Assembly: GCF_014280965.1 (NCBI RefSeq)
Contig: NZ_JACODZ010000009.1
Location: forward strand, 62,001-126,000
Length of the DNA: 64,000 bases
Origin: Echinicola salinicaeni
GTDB taxonomy: Bacteria > Bacteroidota > Bacteroidia > Cytophagales > Cyclobacteriaceae
Direction: 5' to 3'
Shown piece by piece: positions 53,856 to 63,216 of the stretch. The translations under genes and the position numbers were made by a program. Under the pieces are notes generated by a model. That model was not told the origin of the DNA. It made no database searches and saw only the letters and a program-made list of their open reading frames with translations. Each line of letters opens with the position of its first letter. Position 1 is the first letter of the stretch.

Positions 53856-56294
53856 ATGAAATATCGTTTAATCCCACTGATATCGCTATTGTTTTGCTCC
53901 CAATATATATTTGGCCAGGCAAGGGAAACTAAGGATCTTGATTCCTGGAAATTTTTTAAAGGTGAAAATATAAATGCTTATAAAACTGACTTTGATGATT
54001 CTAATTGGGAAACAGTCACTGTTCCGCATGATTGGGCAATTTATGGTCCATTTGATAAGGAAGTTGATAAGCAGACGGTAAGAATAGAACAGAATAATGA
54101 AAAGGAAGCCACTGAAAAAACCGGAAGGACAGGTGCATTGCCCTTTACTGGTGTAGGCTGGTATAGGACGAGTTTAGACTTTTCGGACTATAAAGTTGAG
54201 AAGCAAGTGTTGTTGACTTTTGATGGGGCCATGAGCAATGCAGAAGTTTTTGTGAATGGAGAGCAGATAGGAAATAGACCTTATGGTTATAGCTATTTCT
54301 ATTTTGATATAACAGATTATATAAGACCAGGTAAGGAAAACATTGTAGCAGTTAGGCTCAAAAATCAGGAGTTTTCTTCCCGTTGGTATCCGGGTGCAGG
54401 TTTGTACCGAAAAGTTCAGCTGATATTAAAAGACAGGATAAGCTTTCAGCACTGGGGACATTTTGTGACCACGCCTTATGTCAGCGAGGACCTTGCCAAA
54501 GTAAACATCAAGTCAAAAGTTAAAGGAGATGGAATTGTTATAAGAACAAAAATTAAAGATCCAGCTGGTAAGGTAGTTGCCAATAAAACTTCATCTGAAC
54601 GTTTTGGGGATGAGATAGAACAGAATATTGCAGTAGAACATCCACAATTATGGGATATTGATAGCCCATTTCTTTATACTGCTGAAGTGGAGCTTTACCA
54701 AGGAGATTTGCTCAAAGATAGGGAAACCATTAGGTTTGGAATCAGGGAAATAAATTACAGTGCTGAAAGGGGCTTTGAATTAAATGGTGTACAAGTAAAA
54801 TTCAAAGGAGTTTGTTTACACCATGACCTAGGACCATTAGGAACAGCGGTCAATAAAGCCGCATTAAAAAGACAATTGACCATTCTGAAAGATATGGGCT
54901 GTAATGCCGTTCGATCTGCGCATAATATGCCTTCTATGGAACAACTAGAGCTTTGTGATGAAATGGGATTATTGTTTTTGGCAGAAAGTTTTGATGAATG
55001 GAAAAAGCCAAAGGTAAAGAATGGTTATAATCAGTTTTTTGACGAATGGGCCGAAAAGGATGTGGTGAATTTAGTTCAGGCAACGCGGAATCATCCTAGT
55101 ATAATCATGTGGAGTGCCGGAAATGAGGTTCCTGATCAATGGGGTAGCGAAGGAGTGAAAAGACTGAGGTGGCTGCAAGACATCTTCCATAGAGAAGATC
55201 CTACAAGACCAGTAACAGTAGGGATGGATCAGGTGAAATCTGTAATGGAAAGTGGTTTTGGAGCTATCCTGGATGTTCCGGGGCTTAATTATCGTACGCA
55301 TTTATATGAAGAAGCCTATGAGCGATTTCCACAGGGATTTATCCTTGGTTCCGAGACAGCTTCCACCGTAAGTTCTAGAGGGATTTATAAATTTCCAGTT
55401 GAAAAGGGCCATAGTAAAGTATATGATGATGGCCATAGCTCATCCTATGATTTGGAATATTGTAACTGGTCCAATATCCCAGAGGATGATTTTGTACTAC
55501 AGGATGATAAATATTGGGTTTTAGGGGAGTTTGTTTGGACCGGCTTTGACTATTTGGGTGAGCCTACACCCTATGATAACTATTGGCCTTCGCGTAGTTC
55601 TTATTTTGGAATCTGTGATTTGGCAGGTTTGCCAAAAGATCGCTATTACTTGTACAGGAGTCGTTGGAACACAGAGGATGAGACATTACATGTTCTTCCC
55701 CATTGGAATTGGGCGGGCCGTGAAGGTGAAGTCACCCCCGTTTTTGTATATACTAGCTATAACAGCGCTGAATTATTTGTCAATGGTAAAAGCCAAGGTA
55801 TTCAGTATAAAAGCGACAAATCCAAATTGCACCGTTACAGATTGATGTGGATGGATGTAAAATATGAGCCCGGTACATTAAAGGTTATTGCCTACGATGA
55901 CCAGGGAAATCCAGTTGCAGAGGAAACTCAGGTCACTGCTGGTAAGCCCCATCATATCCAATTGGAAGCGGATAGAGCATCCATTTATGCGGATGGAAAA
56001 GATATAAGCTTTGTTACCGCAACAATAGTTGATGAAAATGGAAATCCTTGTCCAAAAGCCAGTCATCAATTGGACATCAAAGTAAAAGGTAATGGGAAAT
56101 TCAAGGCGGTATGCAATGGTGACCCAACCTCTTTGGAATTGTTTCATCAACCTACAATGAAAGCTTTTAGCGGGAAGTTGGTAGTATTGGTACAGTCCAA
56201 TAAAGAGGAAGGGGAAATAGAATTAACGGTGAGTGGAAAAGGCCTGCAAAAAGAAAGACTCATGATTTCGTCGAAATATGATTTAGATGAATAA
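53856..56294 (+). CDS. GH2 beta-galactosidase-type glycoside hydrolase
   Basis: 812 residues from the ATG at 53856 (a TTG at 53823 adds 11). Signal peptide ending SQYIFGQ, then the GH2 jelly-roll (about 30-200: GVGWYRTSLDFSDY), an Ig-like domain, and the TIM barrel with acid/base Glu424 in SAGNEVPDQW and nucleophile Glu500 in LGSETAST, followed by an additional beta domain with a DUF4982-like region. The sulfatases and sialidase around it suggest it removes galactose exposed after desialylation of a sialylated glycan. The exact sugar is not provable from sequence. 66 bases before the esterase fusion. Confidence 0.9.
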   Translation: MKYRLIPLISLLFCSQYIFGQARETKDLDSWKFFKGENINAYKTDFDDSNWETVTVPHDWAIYGPFDKEVDKQTVRIEQNNEKEATEKTGRTGALPFTGVGWYRTSLDFSDYKVEKQVLLTFDGAMSNAEVFVNGEQIGNRPYGYSYFYFDITDYIRPGKENIVAVRLKNQEFSSRWYPGAGLYRKVQLILKDRISFQHWGHFVTTPYVSEDLAKVNIKSKVKGDGIVIRTKIKDPAGKVVANKTSSERFGDEIEQNIAVEHPQLWDIDSPFLYTAEVELYQGDLLKDRETIRFGIREINYSAERGFELNGVQVKFKGVCLHHDLGPLGTAVNKAALKRQLTILKDMGCNAVRSAHNMPSMEQLELCDEMGLLFLAESFDEWKKPKVKNGYNQFFDEWAEKDVVNLVQATRNHPSIIMWSAGNEVPDQWGSEGVKRLRWLQDIFHREDPTRPVTVGMDQVKSVMESGFGAILDVPGLNYRTHLYEEAYERFPQGFILGSETASTVSSRGIYKFPVEKGHSKVYDDGHSSSYDLEYCNWSNIPEDDFVLQDDKYWVLGEFVWTGFDYLGEPTPYDNYWPSRSSYFGICDLAGLPKDRYYLYRSRWNTEDETLHVLPHWNWAGREGEVTPVFVYTSYNSAELFVNGKSQGIQYKSDKSKLHRYRLMWMDVKYEPGTLKVIAYDDQGNPVAEETQVTAGKPHHIQLEADRASIYADGKDISFVTATIVDENGNPCPKASHQLDIKVKGNGKFKAVCNGDPTSLELFHQPTMKAFSGKLVVLVQSNKEEGEIELTVSGKGLQKERLMISSKYDLDE

Positions 56295-56360
56295 ATTGTC
56301 AATGAAAAATGCGTTGTTTTAGCCTTTGTTGAAACTGTTTTAAATAAATATCAGGTGATA

Positions 56361-58430
56361 ATGCAAAGAATTTTTTTCTTAGTAATAACATTGTTTATAA
56401 GTTGTTGGAACTGTCATTGTTTAATGGCCCAACAGCCTATCAAGGTAGCATGTATTGGCAATTCGGTAACCTATGGAGCAGGTATTAAAGATAGAGAGCT
56501 AAATTCTTATCCTGCCCGATTAGAAAAGTTGCTAGGGGAAGCTTATACTGTAAAGAATTTTGGACATAGCGGTGCCACATTACTAAGAAATGGACATAAT
56601 CCCTATCATTTAACTGATCAATACGCTGAGGCCTTATCATTTCAACCTGATATAGCCGTGATTCATTTGGGGTTGAATGATACAGATCCAAGAAACTGGC
56701 CCAATTATCAATTAGATTTCGAAGGGGATTATTCGCGATTGATCGATACTTTGAGAAGTATAAATCCTGAGATTGAAATTCATATAGCCAATTTGAGTCC
56801 TATATTTAGTGGACATCCAAGATTTAAATCAGGTACGCGAGAATGGCACCAAGAAATACGACAAAAAATTAAAGGGCTAGCGAAAACCAATAAGGTTGAA
56901 CTAATAGACTTTTATGAGCCTTTTATTTCAAGACCGGATTTATTTCCAGATAATATACATCCGAACAGCGCTGGAGCAGAGTTGATGGCAAAATTGGTCT
57001 ATGCTTATCTAAAGAAAGACTTTGGGGGACTAAGTATGCCGCCAGTTTTTGGTACTGGTATGGTCTTACAGCGTGGAGACAGCATCCCTATTTTTGGTAA
57101 GGGAGATCCAGGTAAACTAGTTGAGGTCAGGCTTTCTGATAAATCAGTACAAATTAAAGTGAATAAGAATGGTGATTGGAAAGCTTATCTGAGGAATATT
57201 TCAGCCGGTGGACCTTATGATTTAGAAGTGAGGCACGACCATCAGGTTTTAAATTTTTCTGAAGTGATGGTAGGTGATGTTTGGTTAAGCATGGGACAGT
57301 CAAATATGGCTTTTCCCTTAAAATCATCTCTATCTTGGCCAGAGGAAAGTCGAGGAGAAAATAAGGATCTGCACCTTTTTAAGTTTAGTCCTATTGAGGA
57401 AACCAGTAATATGGCTTGGGACAGTCTTGTACTTCAGCGGGTAAATGAATTGTCTTACTTTGAAGGAAGTTGGCATATTGATAAATCAGAATTTTCGGCT
57501 GTTGCCTATCATTTTGGAAGAACAATTCAAAAAGAAGTTGATGTACCCATTGGCCTAATTCAAATAGCATTAGGAGGGACGTCAATTGAAAGTTTTATCG
57601 ATAGAACTGTTTTGGAAGGGGATGAGCTTCTTGTGGATATGATGGATACTTGGGTAACCTCGGATTTCATCATGCCATGGGTGAGGAAAAGAGCGAAGGT
57701 TAATCTATCCAACAAGTGGAATTCCACCCAAAGACATCCTTATGAACCTGCTTATATTTATGAAGCGGCCATACACGATATTATTCCTTACGAAGTAAAG
57801 GGAATTCTTTGGTATCAGGGAGAAAGTAATACCCATAATCCTGGCCTTTACTCTCGGCTTTTCCAAAATATGGTTAAAGATTATCGGGAGAAATGGAATA
57901 ATCCACTGCTTCCCATTTATTTTGTCCAGCTTCCAGGGATGTCTCGTCCTTCATGGCCCTATTTTAGGAATATGCAAAATGGATTAAGTAAAAGCATATT
58001 AAATATAGGTATGGCCGTGAGTTTGGATATAGGTGATTCATTGGATGTGCATCCAAGAGCCAAAAAGGAGGTAGGAAAACGATTGGCATTACTGGCCTTA
58101 TCAAAGACTTATCAAAAAGATGTTTTAGCTGAAGGGCCACAAATACTTGAGGTAATACCAGAAGGAAATAATTTGGCTATAAGCTTTAGCAATGGAGCAG
58201 GTTTAAAGACTATTGATGGTGGGCCTGTTTTAGGTTTTGAATTATTGAATGCTCGGGGAAATAGAATAGCTACTAAGGGACTGATACAGGGGGGAAAGGT
58301 ACTTTTACAAATACCAAGTGGCTTTGATGTTTCTAAAGTGGTTTATGGTTTTCAACCATTTAGTTCTGCTAATTTGGTCAATAAGGCTGACTTACCATTA
58401 GGAACAACAGTATATAAATTGTTTGATTGA
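56361..58430 (+). CDS. SGNH esterase fused to sialate O-acetylesterase
   Basis: 689 residues from the ATG at 56361 (GTG 56355 is an alternative). After a signal region comes an SGNH/GDSL domain (about 30-215) with Ser35 in GNSVTYG, GLNDT and Asp197/His200 in DNIHPN. A second, sialate O-acetylesterase (SASA) domain covers about 220-689, with Ser314 in SMGQSNM and WYQGESN (the conserved Gln-Gly-Glu). The two halves could each deacetylate a different position or ring substituent. Removing O-acetyl groups lets sialidase and lyase act on O-acetylated sialic acid. It fits tightly with the other genes in this locus, and the fusion is less usual than separate proteins. Confidence 0.9.
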   Translation: MQRIFFLVITLFISCWNCHCLMAQQPIKVACIGNSVTYGAGIKDRELNSYPARLEKLLGEAYTVKNFGHSGATLLRNGHNPYHLTDQYAEALSFQPDIAVIHLGLNDTDPRNWPNYQLDFEGDYSRLIDTLRSINPEIEIHIANLSPIFSGHPRFKSGTREWHQEIRQKIKGLAKTNKVELIDFYEPFISRPDLFPDNIHPNSAGAELMAKLVYAYLKKDFGGLSMPPVFGTGMVLQRGDSIPIFGKGDPGKLVEVRLSDKSVQIKVNKNGDWKAYLRNISAGGPYDLEVRHDHQVLNFSEVMVGDVWLSMGQSNMAFPLKSSLSWPEESRGENKDLHLFKFSPIEETSNMAWDSLVLQRVNELSYFEGSWHIDKSEFSAVAYHFGRTIQKEVDVPIGLIQIALGGTSIESFIDRTVLEGDELLVDMMDTWVTSDFIMPWVRKRAKVNLSNKWNSTQRHPYEPAYIYEAAIHDIIPYEVKGILWYQGESNTHNPGLYSRLFQNMVKDYREKWNNPLLPIYFVQLPGMSRPSWPYFRNMQNGLSKSILNIGMAVSLDIGDSLDVHPRAKKEVGKRLALLALSKTYQKDVLAEGPQILEVIPEGNNLAISFSNGAGLKTIDGGPVLGFELLNARGNRIATKGLIQGGKVLLQIPSGFDVSKVVYGFQPFSSANLVNKADLPLGTTVYKLFD

Positions 58431-58884
58431 GTACAATAGGTTTATTGTAAATTTACAGGAAGTGGGATAACCTAAAGCCAATGTCTACATAATATTGAGT
58501 ATTATTTAATGAATCATTTTATCATTAACATCTAATTACTTTTTGCCATCAATTTTTCCTTACCGCAGCTTGGAACAGTTTAAAACTGTTATAATTTAAT
58601 TATTAGTAGTTTTTGTTGGTTTTTTCTTTATTTCAGTAGGGTTAGTATGGTTTTTTGAATTCAAATTTTGCCAATATTTACGGAATGTTGGCAGCGATTA
58701 TAGTGTATTCTCTCTTTAGGTAGTATTTGCGCAGTATTTTTAATATTAATTGATTTTAAGTTTTTATAGAGTAAAAGCTATTTGTTTTTACTGGTTAGTG
58801 GGTTCCATTCGATTTTTAATATGATCAGAATTTTCCGTTAAAATCTATAAAGAAAATTACTTGTTTAATAAATAATACACCAAC
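58431..58884. promoter_or_regulatory. Gap before the sulfatase pair with two inverted repeats
   Basis: Contains the palindrome aacagttt-a-aaactgtt at 58574-58590 and an inverted repeat tgccaa/ttggca at 58669-58693 with 13 bases between the arms. A small stem acaata/tattgt lies just after the esterase stop. No gene is seen; the length suggests a separate promoter for the sulfatases, perhaps under another regulator. Confidence 0.4.
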
Positions 58885-60438
58885 ATGAAAAAGACTTCAC
58901 TTGTAGTTTTATTGACACTGCTTCTTGGTACAGTTTATGGCCAGGAAAAGCCCAACATCTTAGTTATTATGGGGGATGATATTGGGTATTGGAATTTGAG
59001 TTATAATAATAAAGGAATGATGGGCTATAAAACGCCCAATTTAGACAAGCTAGCTGCAGAGGGAGCTACTTTTACCGATTATTATGCGGAACAATCCTGT
59101 ACAGCAGGTAGAGCTGCCTTTATCACGGGGCAGATGCCTGTTAGGACTGGAATGACCAAGGTGGGAATTCCAGGTGCTACTTTAGGTATTCAGCCTGAAG
59201 ATCCTACACTGGCTGAATTACTAAAGCCAATGGGGTATGCTACAGGACAGTTTGGAAAAAACCACTTGGGAGATTTGGATGAATTTTTGCCTACTAACCA
59301 CGGCTTTGATGAGTTTTTTGGTAATCTATACCATTTGAATGCAGAGGAAACTCCTGAAAACTCTTATTATCCAAAGAACCCAGAATTTAGGAAGAAATTC
59401 GGTCCGAGAGGGGTTATAAGAAGTTCTGCAGATGGTAGTGTTGAAGATACTGGTCCCTTGACCAAGAAGAGAATGGAAACTATTGACCAGGAAGTATTGG
59501 ATGCAACCACTGATTTTATCGATAGACAGGTCAATGATGATAAACCATTTTTTGTCTGGTTTAATACGACAAGGATGCACTATGTAACCCACGTACCAGA
59601 AGAATACGAGGGCAAAACTGGACTTAGTGAATATGCTGATGGAATGGTTCAGCATGATGATCAGATCGGTAAGTTGTTGAACAAATTGGAAGAACTTGGT
59701 GTAGACGATAATACAATTGTGATTTACACTACCGATAATGGCCCCCACTTTAACATGTGGCCTGATGGAGGAATTACTCCTTTTAGGGGAGAAAAGAATA
59801 CCAACTGGGAAGGAGGGTATAGGGTGCCTTGTATTATCAAATGGCCGGGGAAAATTCCAGCAGGAAAAGTATTCAACGAGATTGTTTCGGGTAATGATTG
59901 GCTACCGACGCTAATGGCAGCAGTAGGTGATGATAATATCAAGGAAAAGTTAATGTCTGGTTATCAAGTAGGTGATATGAACTATAAGGTGCACCTAGAT
60001 GGCTATAATCTTTTACCTTTCTTGACCGGTGAAAAAGAAATAAGCAAAGACCAATATGGCGCTACCAATTGGCCACGGAGGGAATTTTTCTATTGGAATG
60101 ATGATGGGCAACTGGTGGCAATGCGCTATGATCGGTGGAAATTGGTATTTATGGAGCAGCAGTCTTCCAAGTTTGGAGTATGGATGTATCCATTTGTACA
60201 ACTAAGAATTCCTTTGGTATTTGACTTAAGAATGGATCCTTTCGAGCGTGCTCAACATAATGCAAACAGTTATTATGAATGGATGGAGGGCATCATTCAA
60301 TTTGCTGGGGGAGCTGGACAGGCAATTGCCGGTAAAATGATTTCTTCATTTCAGGAATATCCACCTAGGCAAAGACCTGCTTCATTTAATCTTGATGAAG
60401 TAATGGAGTCATTGACTGCCGGTCAGAAAGGTAATTAA
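58885..60438 (+). CDS. S1-type arylsulfatase 1
   Basis: 517 residues with a signal peptide (LLTLLLGTVYGQ). The sulfatase signature is CTAGR with Cys72 as the residue to be oxidised to formylglycine by a separate maturation enzyme, which is not in this window. Nearby are GDDIGYWN (metal-binding aspartates) and the later TTDNGPHFNMWPDGG. It is close to the next gene in sequence (GKNHLGD, NHGFDEFFGNLYHLNAEE are shared), so the two are recent paralogues. It should desulfate a glycan. It may have its own promoter given the 454-base gap upstream. Confidence 0.92.
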   Translation: MKKTSLVVLLTLLLGTVYGQEKPNILVIMGDDIGYWNLSYNNKGMMGYKTPNLDKLAAEGATFTDYYAEQSCTAGRAAFITGQMPVRTGMTKVGIPGATLGIQPEDPTLAELLKPMGYATGQFGKNHLGDLDEFLPTNHGFDEFFGNLYHLNAEETPENSYYPKNPEFRKKFGPRGVIRSSADGSVEDTGPLTKKRMETIDQEVLDATTDFIDRQVNDDKPFFVWFNTTRMHYVTHVPEEYEGKTGLSEYADGMVQHDDQIGKLLNKLEELGVDDNTIVIYTTDNGPHFNMWPDGGITPFRGEKNTNWEGGYRVPCIIKWPGKIPAGKVFNEIVSGNDWLPTLMAAVGDDNIKEKLMSGYQVGDMNYKVHLDGYNLLPFLTGEKEISKDQYGATNWPRREFFYWNDDGQLVAMRYDRWKLVFMEQQSSKFGVWMYPFVQLRIPLVFDLRMDPFERAQHNANSYYEWMEGIIQFAGGAGQAIAGKMISSFQEYPPRQRPASFNLDEVMESLTAGQKGN

Positions 60439-60544
60439 GGGTAATATAATGTGATTTTGCATAGTGGTATTTGATTTTTCAAATAGATAGAAGAGAGGCT
60501 TATATGCAATTATTTATTTAAGAAAATTCATAAACACTAATGCA

Positions 60545-62053
60545 ATGAGAAAAACAACACTAATAATTTTATTTGCCTTAGTTGTGGGCGTATTAAGTGC
60601 CCAAGACAAGCCCAATATCTTGGTGATATGGGGGGATGATATCGGCTGGGCGAATGTCAGTGCCTATAACCATGGGATGATGGGCTATGAAACCCCTAAT
60701 ATTGACCGAATAGCCAAAGAAGGAGCGATGTTTACTGATTGGTATGCACAGCAGTCTTGTACAGCGGGTAGAGCCGCCTTTATTTTGGGGCAACATCCTT
60801 TTAGAACGGGTTTGTTGACCATTGGTATGCCTGGGGCCAAACAGGGTATCCAAGACAATCAGCCGACTATAGCCGAGCTATTGAAGCCTCATGGTTATAT
60901 GTCCGGTCAATTTGGAAAAAATCATCTGGGAGATAGAGATGAACATTTACCAACCAATCACGGATTTGATGAGTTTTTCGGAAACTTGTATCATTTAAAT
61001 GCAGAAGAAGAGCCGGAAACCTATTATTATCCAAAGGATCCTGAATTCCATGAAAAATATGGTCCTAGGGGTGTGATTCATTCATATGCCGATGGTAGAA
61101 TGGAAGATACAGGCCCCTTAACCAGAAAGCGGATGGAAACTGCCGATCAGGAATTTACAGATGCTGCCATTGATTTCATTGAAAGAACTCACGAAGCGGG
61201 TAAGCCTTTCTTTGTGTGGTTAAGTGCTACTAGGATGCACGTTTGGACACATTTAAAGGAGGAAAGTGTTGGGGTTACAGGAATAGGTCTTTACCCTGAT
61301 GGAATGGTAGAGCATGACAAAGCTATAGGTAGGGTTTTGGCCAAACTGGAAGAACTAGGGATCATAGACAATACCATCATCATGTATTCTACAGACAATG
61401 GTGCTGAGAAATTCACATGGCCTGATGGAGGTACTACCCCATTCGCTGGTGAAAAAGGCAGTACATGGGAAGGTGGTTTTAGGGCTCCTTGTGCCATTCG
61501 ATGGCCAGGAGTGATCGAACCGGGAACTATCTATAATGATATTTTCTCCCATGAAGATATGATGCCTACATTGGTCGCAGCTGCAGGTGAACCAAATGTG
61601 AAAGAGAAATTATTGACAGGATATGAGGCTAATGGTAAAACTTTTAAAGCTCATTTAGATGGTTATAACTTGATGCCTTATTTCAAAGGAGAAGTAGAGG
61701 AGTCCCCTAGACATGAAATTTTCTATTTTGATGCTGGAGGAAATCTTAATGCCATACGGTATAATAATTGGAAATTGCATTTTACCATAATGGAAGGTTC
61801 CATCAATGAGGCTTATCGTAAACAACCAAGCTGGCCAATTGTGATTAACCTTAGAGCTGATCCATATGAGGTTTCTTGGAAATCAGCTTTATATACCAGA
61901 TGGTATGCTGATAATATGTGGTTGTTTGTTCCTGCACAGGAATATGCCGCTGAATTTTTGGCTTCATTCAAAGATTTTCCTCCAGTTAAGGGCGGGTCGC
62001 TTTCCATAGATGCAGTGGTACAAAGCATGACATCTCATCCTAGTGCCCAATAA
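60545..62053 (+). CDS. S1-type arylsulfatase 2
   Basis: 502 residues with a signal peptide (LIILFALVVGVLSAQ). Signature CTAGR with Cys72, the same position as in the upstream paralogue. GDDIGWANVS, GKNHLGD and STDNGAEKFTWPDGG match the S1 pattern. The two genes are 106 bases apart and likely cotranscribed. Two related sulfatases together usually indicate two linkage types or positions on the same glycan. A strong terminator follows at 62074, ending the sulfatase unit. Confidence 0.92.
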   Translation: MRKTTLIILFALVVGVLSAQDKPNILVIWGDDIGWANVSAYNHGMMGYETPNIDRIAKEGAMFTDWYAQQSCTAGRAAFILGQHPFRTGLLTIGMPGAKQGIQDNQPTIAELLKPHGYMSGQFGKNHLGDRDEHLPTNHGFDEFFGNLYHLNAEEEPETYYYPKDPEFHEKYGPRGVIHSYADGRMEDTGPLTRKRMETADQEFTDAAIDFIERTHEAGKPFFVWLSATRMHVWTHLKEESVGVTGIGLYPDGMVEHDKAIGRVLAKLEELGIIDNTIIMYSTDNGAEKFTWPDGGTTPFAGEKGSTWEGGFRAPCAIRWPGVIEPGTIYNDIFSHEDMMPTLVAAAGEPNVKEKLLTGYEANGKTFKAHLDGYNLMPYFKGEVEESPRHEIFYFDAGGNLNAIRYNNWKLHFTIMEGSINEAYRKQPSWPIVINLRADPYEVSWKSALYTRWYADNMWLFVPAQEYAAEFLASFKDFPPVKGGSLSIDAVVQSMTSHPSAQ

Positions 62054-62073
62054 GGGCTGATTAGGAATATAAG

Positions 62074-62107
62074 AATCGGACAGGACTATCCTGTCCGATT
62101 TTATTTT
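62074..62107 (+). terminator. Rho-independent terminator after the sulfatases
   Basis: aatcggacagga and tcctgtccgatt (12-bp stem, 62074-62085 and 62089-62100) with a 3-base loop, followed by ttatttta. Confidence 0.85.
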
Positions 62108-62141
62108 AGGAAATGGCATTTAAACATAAAGCAATGCTAAT

Positions 62142-63173
62142 ATGAAAAGATATCATAATTTATACTTGTTCAGTTTCATGCTGGTGCTTGGAGCATGCCA
62201 ATCCCCAAAAAATGTGGATGATGAAGCTTCGGAAACTGTTTTAGTGGCGGAAACTCCTGAGTTGAATTCTTGGAATGATCCCGCAAAATCAAAAATTGTT
62301 TCATGGGTAGAGGCAGTTACCAACTCTTCATCTGCCTCCTTTATTCCTGAAAGGGACAGGATAGCTGTTTTTGATAATGATGGCACATTATGGACAGAAC
62401 AACCCATTTATTTCCAAGTGGCCTTTGCCATAGATGAAATCAAAAGGATGGCCCCGGATCATCCTGAATGGACCAAAGAAGGTCCTTTCAAACCACTATT
62501 AGAAGGAGATATGAAAGGTTTTTTGGCTGGAGGAGAGAAGGCTTTAATGGAATTGCTCAAGGCTACTCATACCGGGATGACCACCGTTGAGTTTGATCAA
62601 AGAGTCAAAACCTGGATGGAAACTGCTACGCATCCTTTGACGGGCAAACATTATAATGAGATGATTTTTCAGCCTATGTTAGAATTGTTGGATTATTTAC
62701 AATTCAGTGGGTTTAAAACTTTTATCGTTTCGGGTGGAGGAATAGATTTTATGCGGGCTTGGGCTGAGGATACTTATGGCATTCTGCCCTACCAAGTTGT
62801 TGGTTCCATAGGAGGTTTATCTTATGAAATGAATGGGGATGAACCAGTCCTGAACAAGTTGCCAGAGTTATTTTTTAACGATGATAAAGCCGGTAAGCCT
62901 GTGGGTATTTGGAGGAATATAGGTAAAAGGCCAGTTTTCGCAGCAGGTAATAGTGATGGAGATTATCAAATGCTACAATTCACTTCCACAGGCTCTGGTG
63001 AAAGATTTGGCTTGTATATTCACCATACTGACTCTGTAAGAGAGTATGCTTATGATCGAGATTCTCATATTGGTCAACTAAATAAAGGCTTAGATGATGC
63101 GAGGAAATACAACTGGATGATAGTGGATATGGCAAAAGACTGGAAAGTTATCTATCCCTACGAATTGAAATAG
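62142..63173 (+). CDS. HAD-superfamily phosphatase lipoprotein
   Basis: 343 residues with a lipobox LGACQSP in the signal, so probably lipid-anchored and periplasmic or surface exposed. The HAD motif I is FDNDGTLW (Asp78 and Asp80); motif II is TFIVSGGGIDFM (about 194-205); motif III/IV region is GNSDGDYQML. It should hydrolyse a phosphoester; the substrate is unknown. It follows a terminator by 35 bases and precedes the MoxR gene by 43 bases, so it may be the first gene of a unit with it. Confidence 0.8.
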   Translation: MKRYHNLYLFSFMLVLGACQSPKNVDDEASETVLVAETPELNSWNDPAKSKIVSWVEAVTNSSSASFIPERDRIAVFDNDGTLWTEQPIYFQVAFAIDEIKRMAPDHPEWTKEGPFKPLLEGDMKGFLAGGEKALMELLKATHTGMTTVEFDQRVKTWMETATHPLTGKHYNEMIFQPMLELLDYLQFSGFKTFIVSGGGIDFMRAWAEDTYGILPYQVVGSIGGLSYEMNGDEPVLNKLPELFFNDDKAGKPVGIWRNIGKRPVFAAGNSDGDYQMLQFTSTGSGERFGLYIHHTDSVREYAYDRDSHIGQLNKGLDDARKYNWMIVDMAKDWKVIYPYELK

Positions 63174-63216
63174 TCTATTGAATTTGATATAAAGTGTATA
63201 ATAAGGTATTGGATTT

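Noticed and set aside
59326-59748. 140-codon minus-strand frame over sulfatase 1
   Set aside because: Shadow frame inside a well-supported sulfatase gene; no family motif seen.
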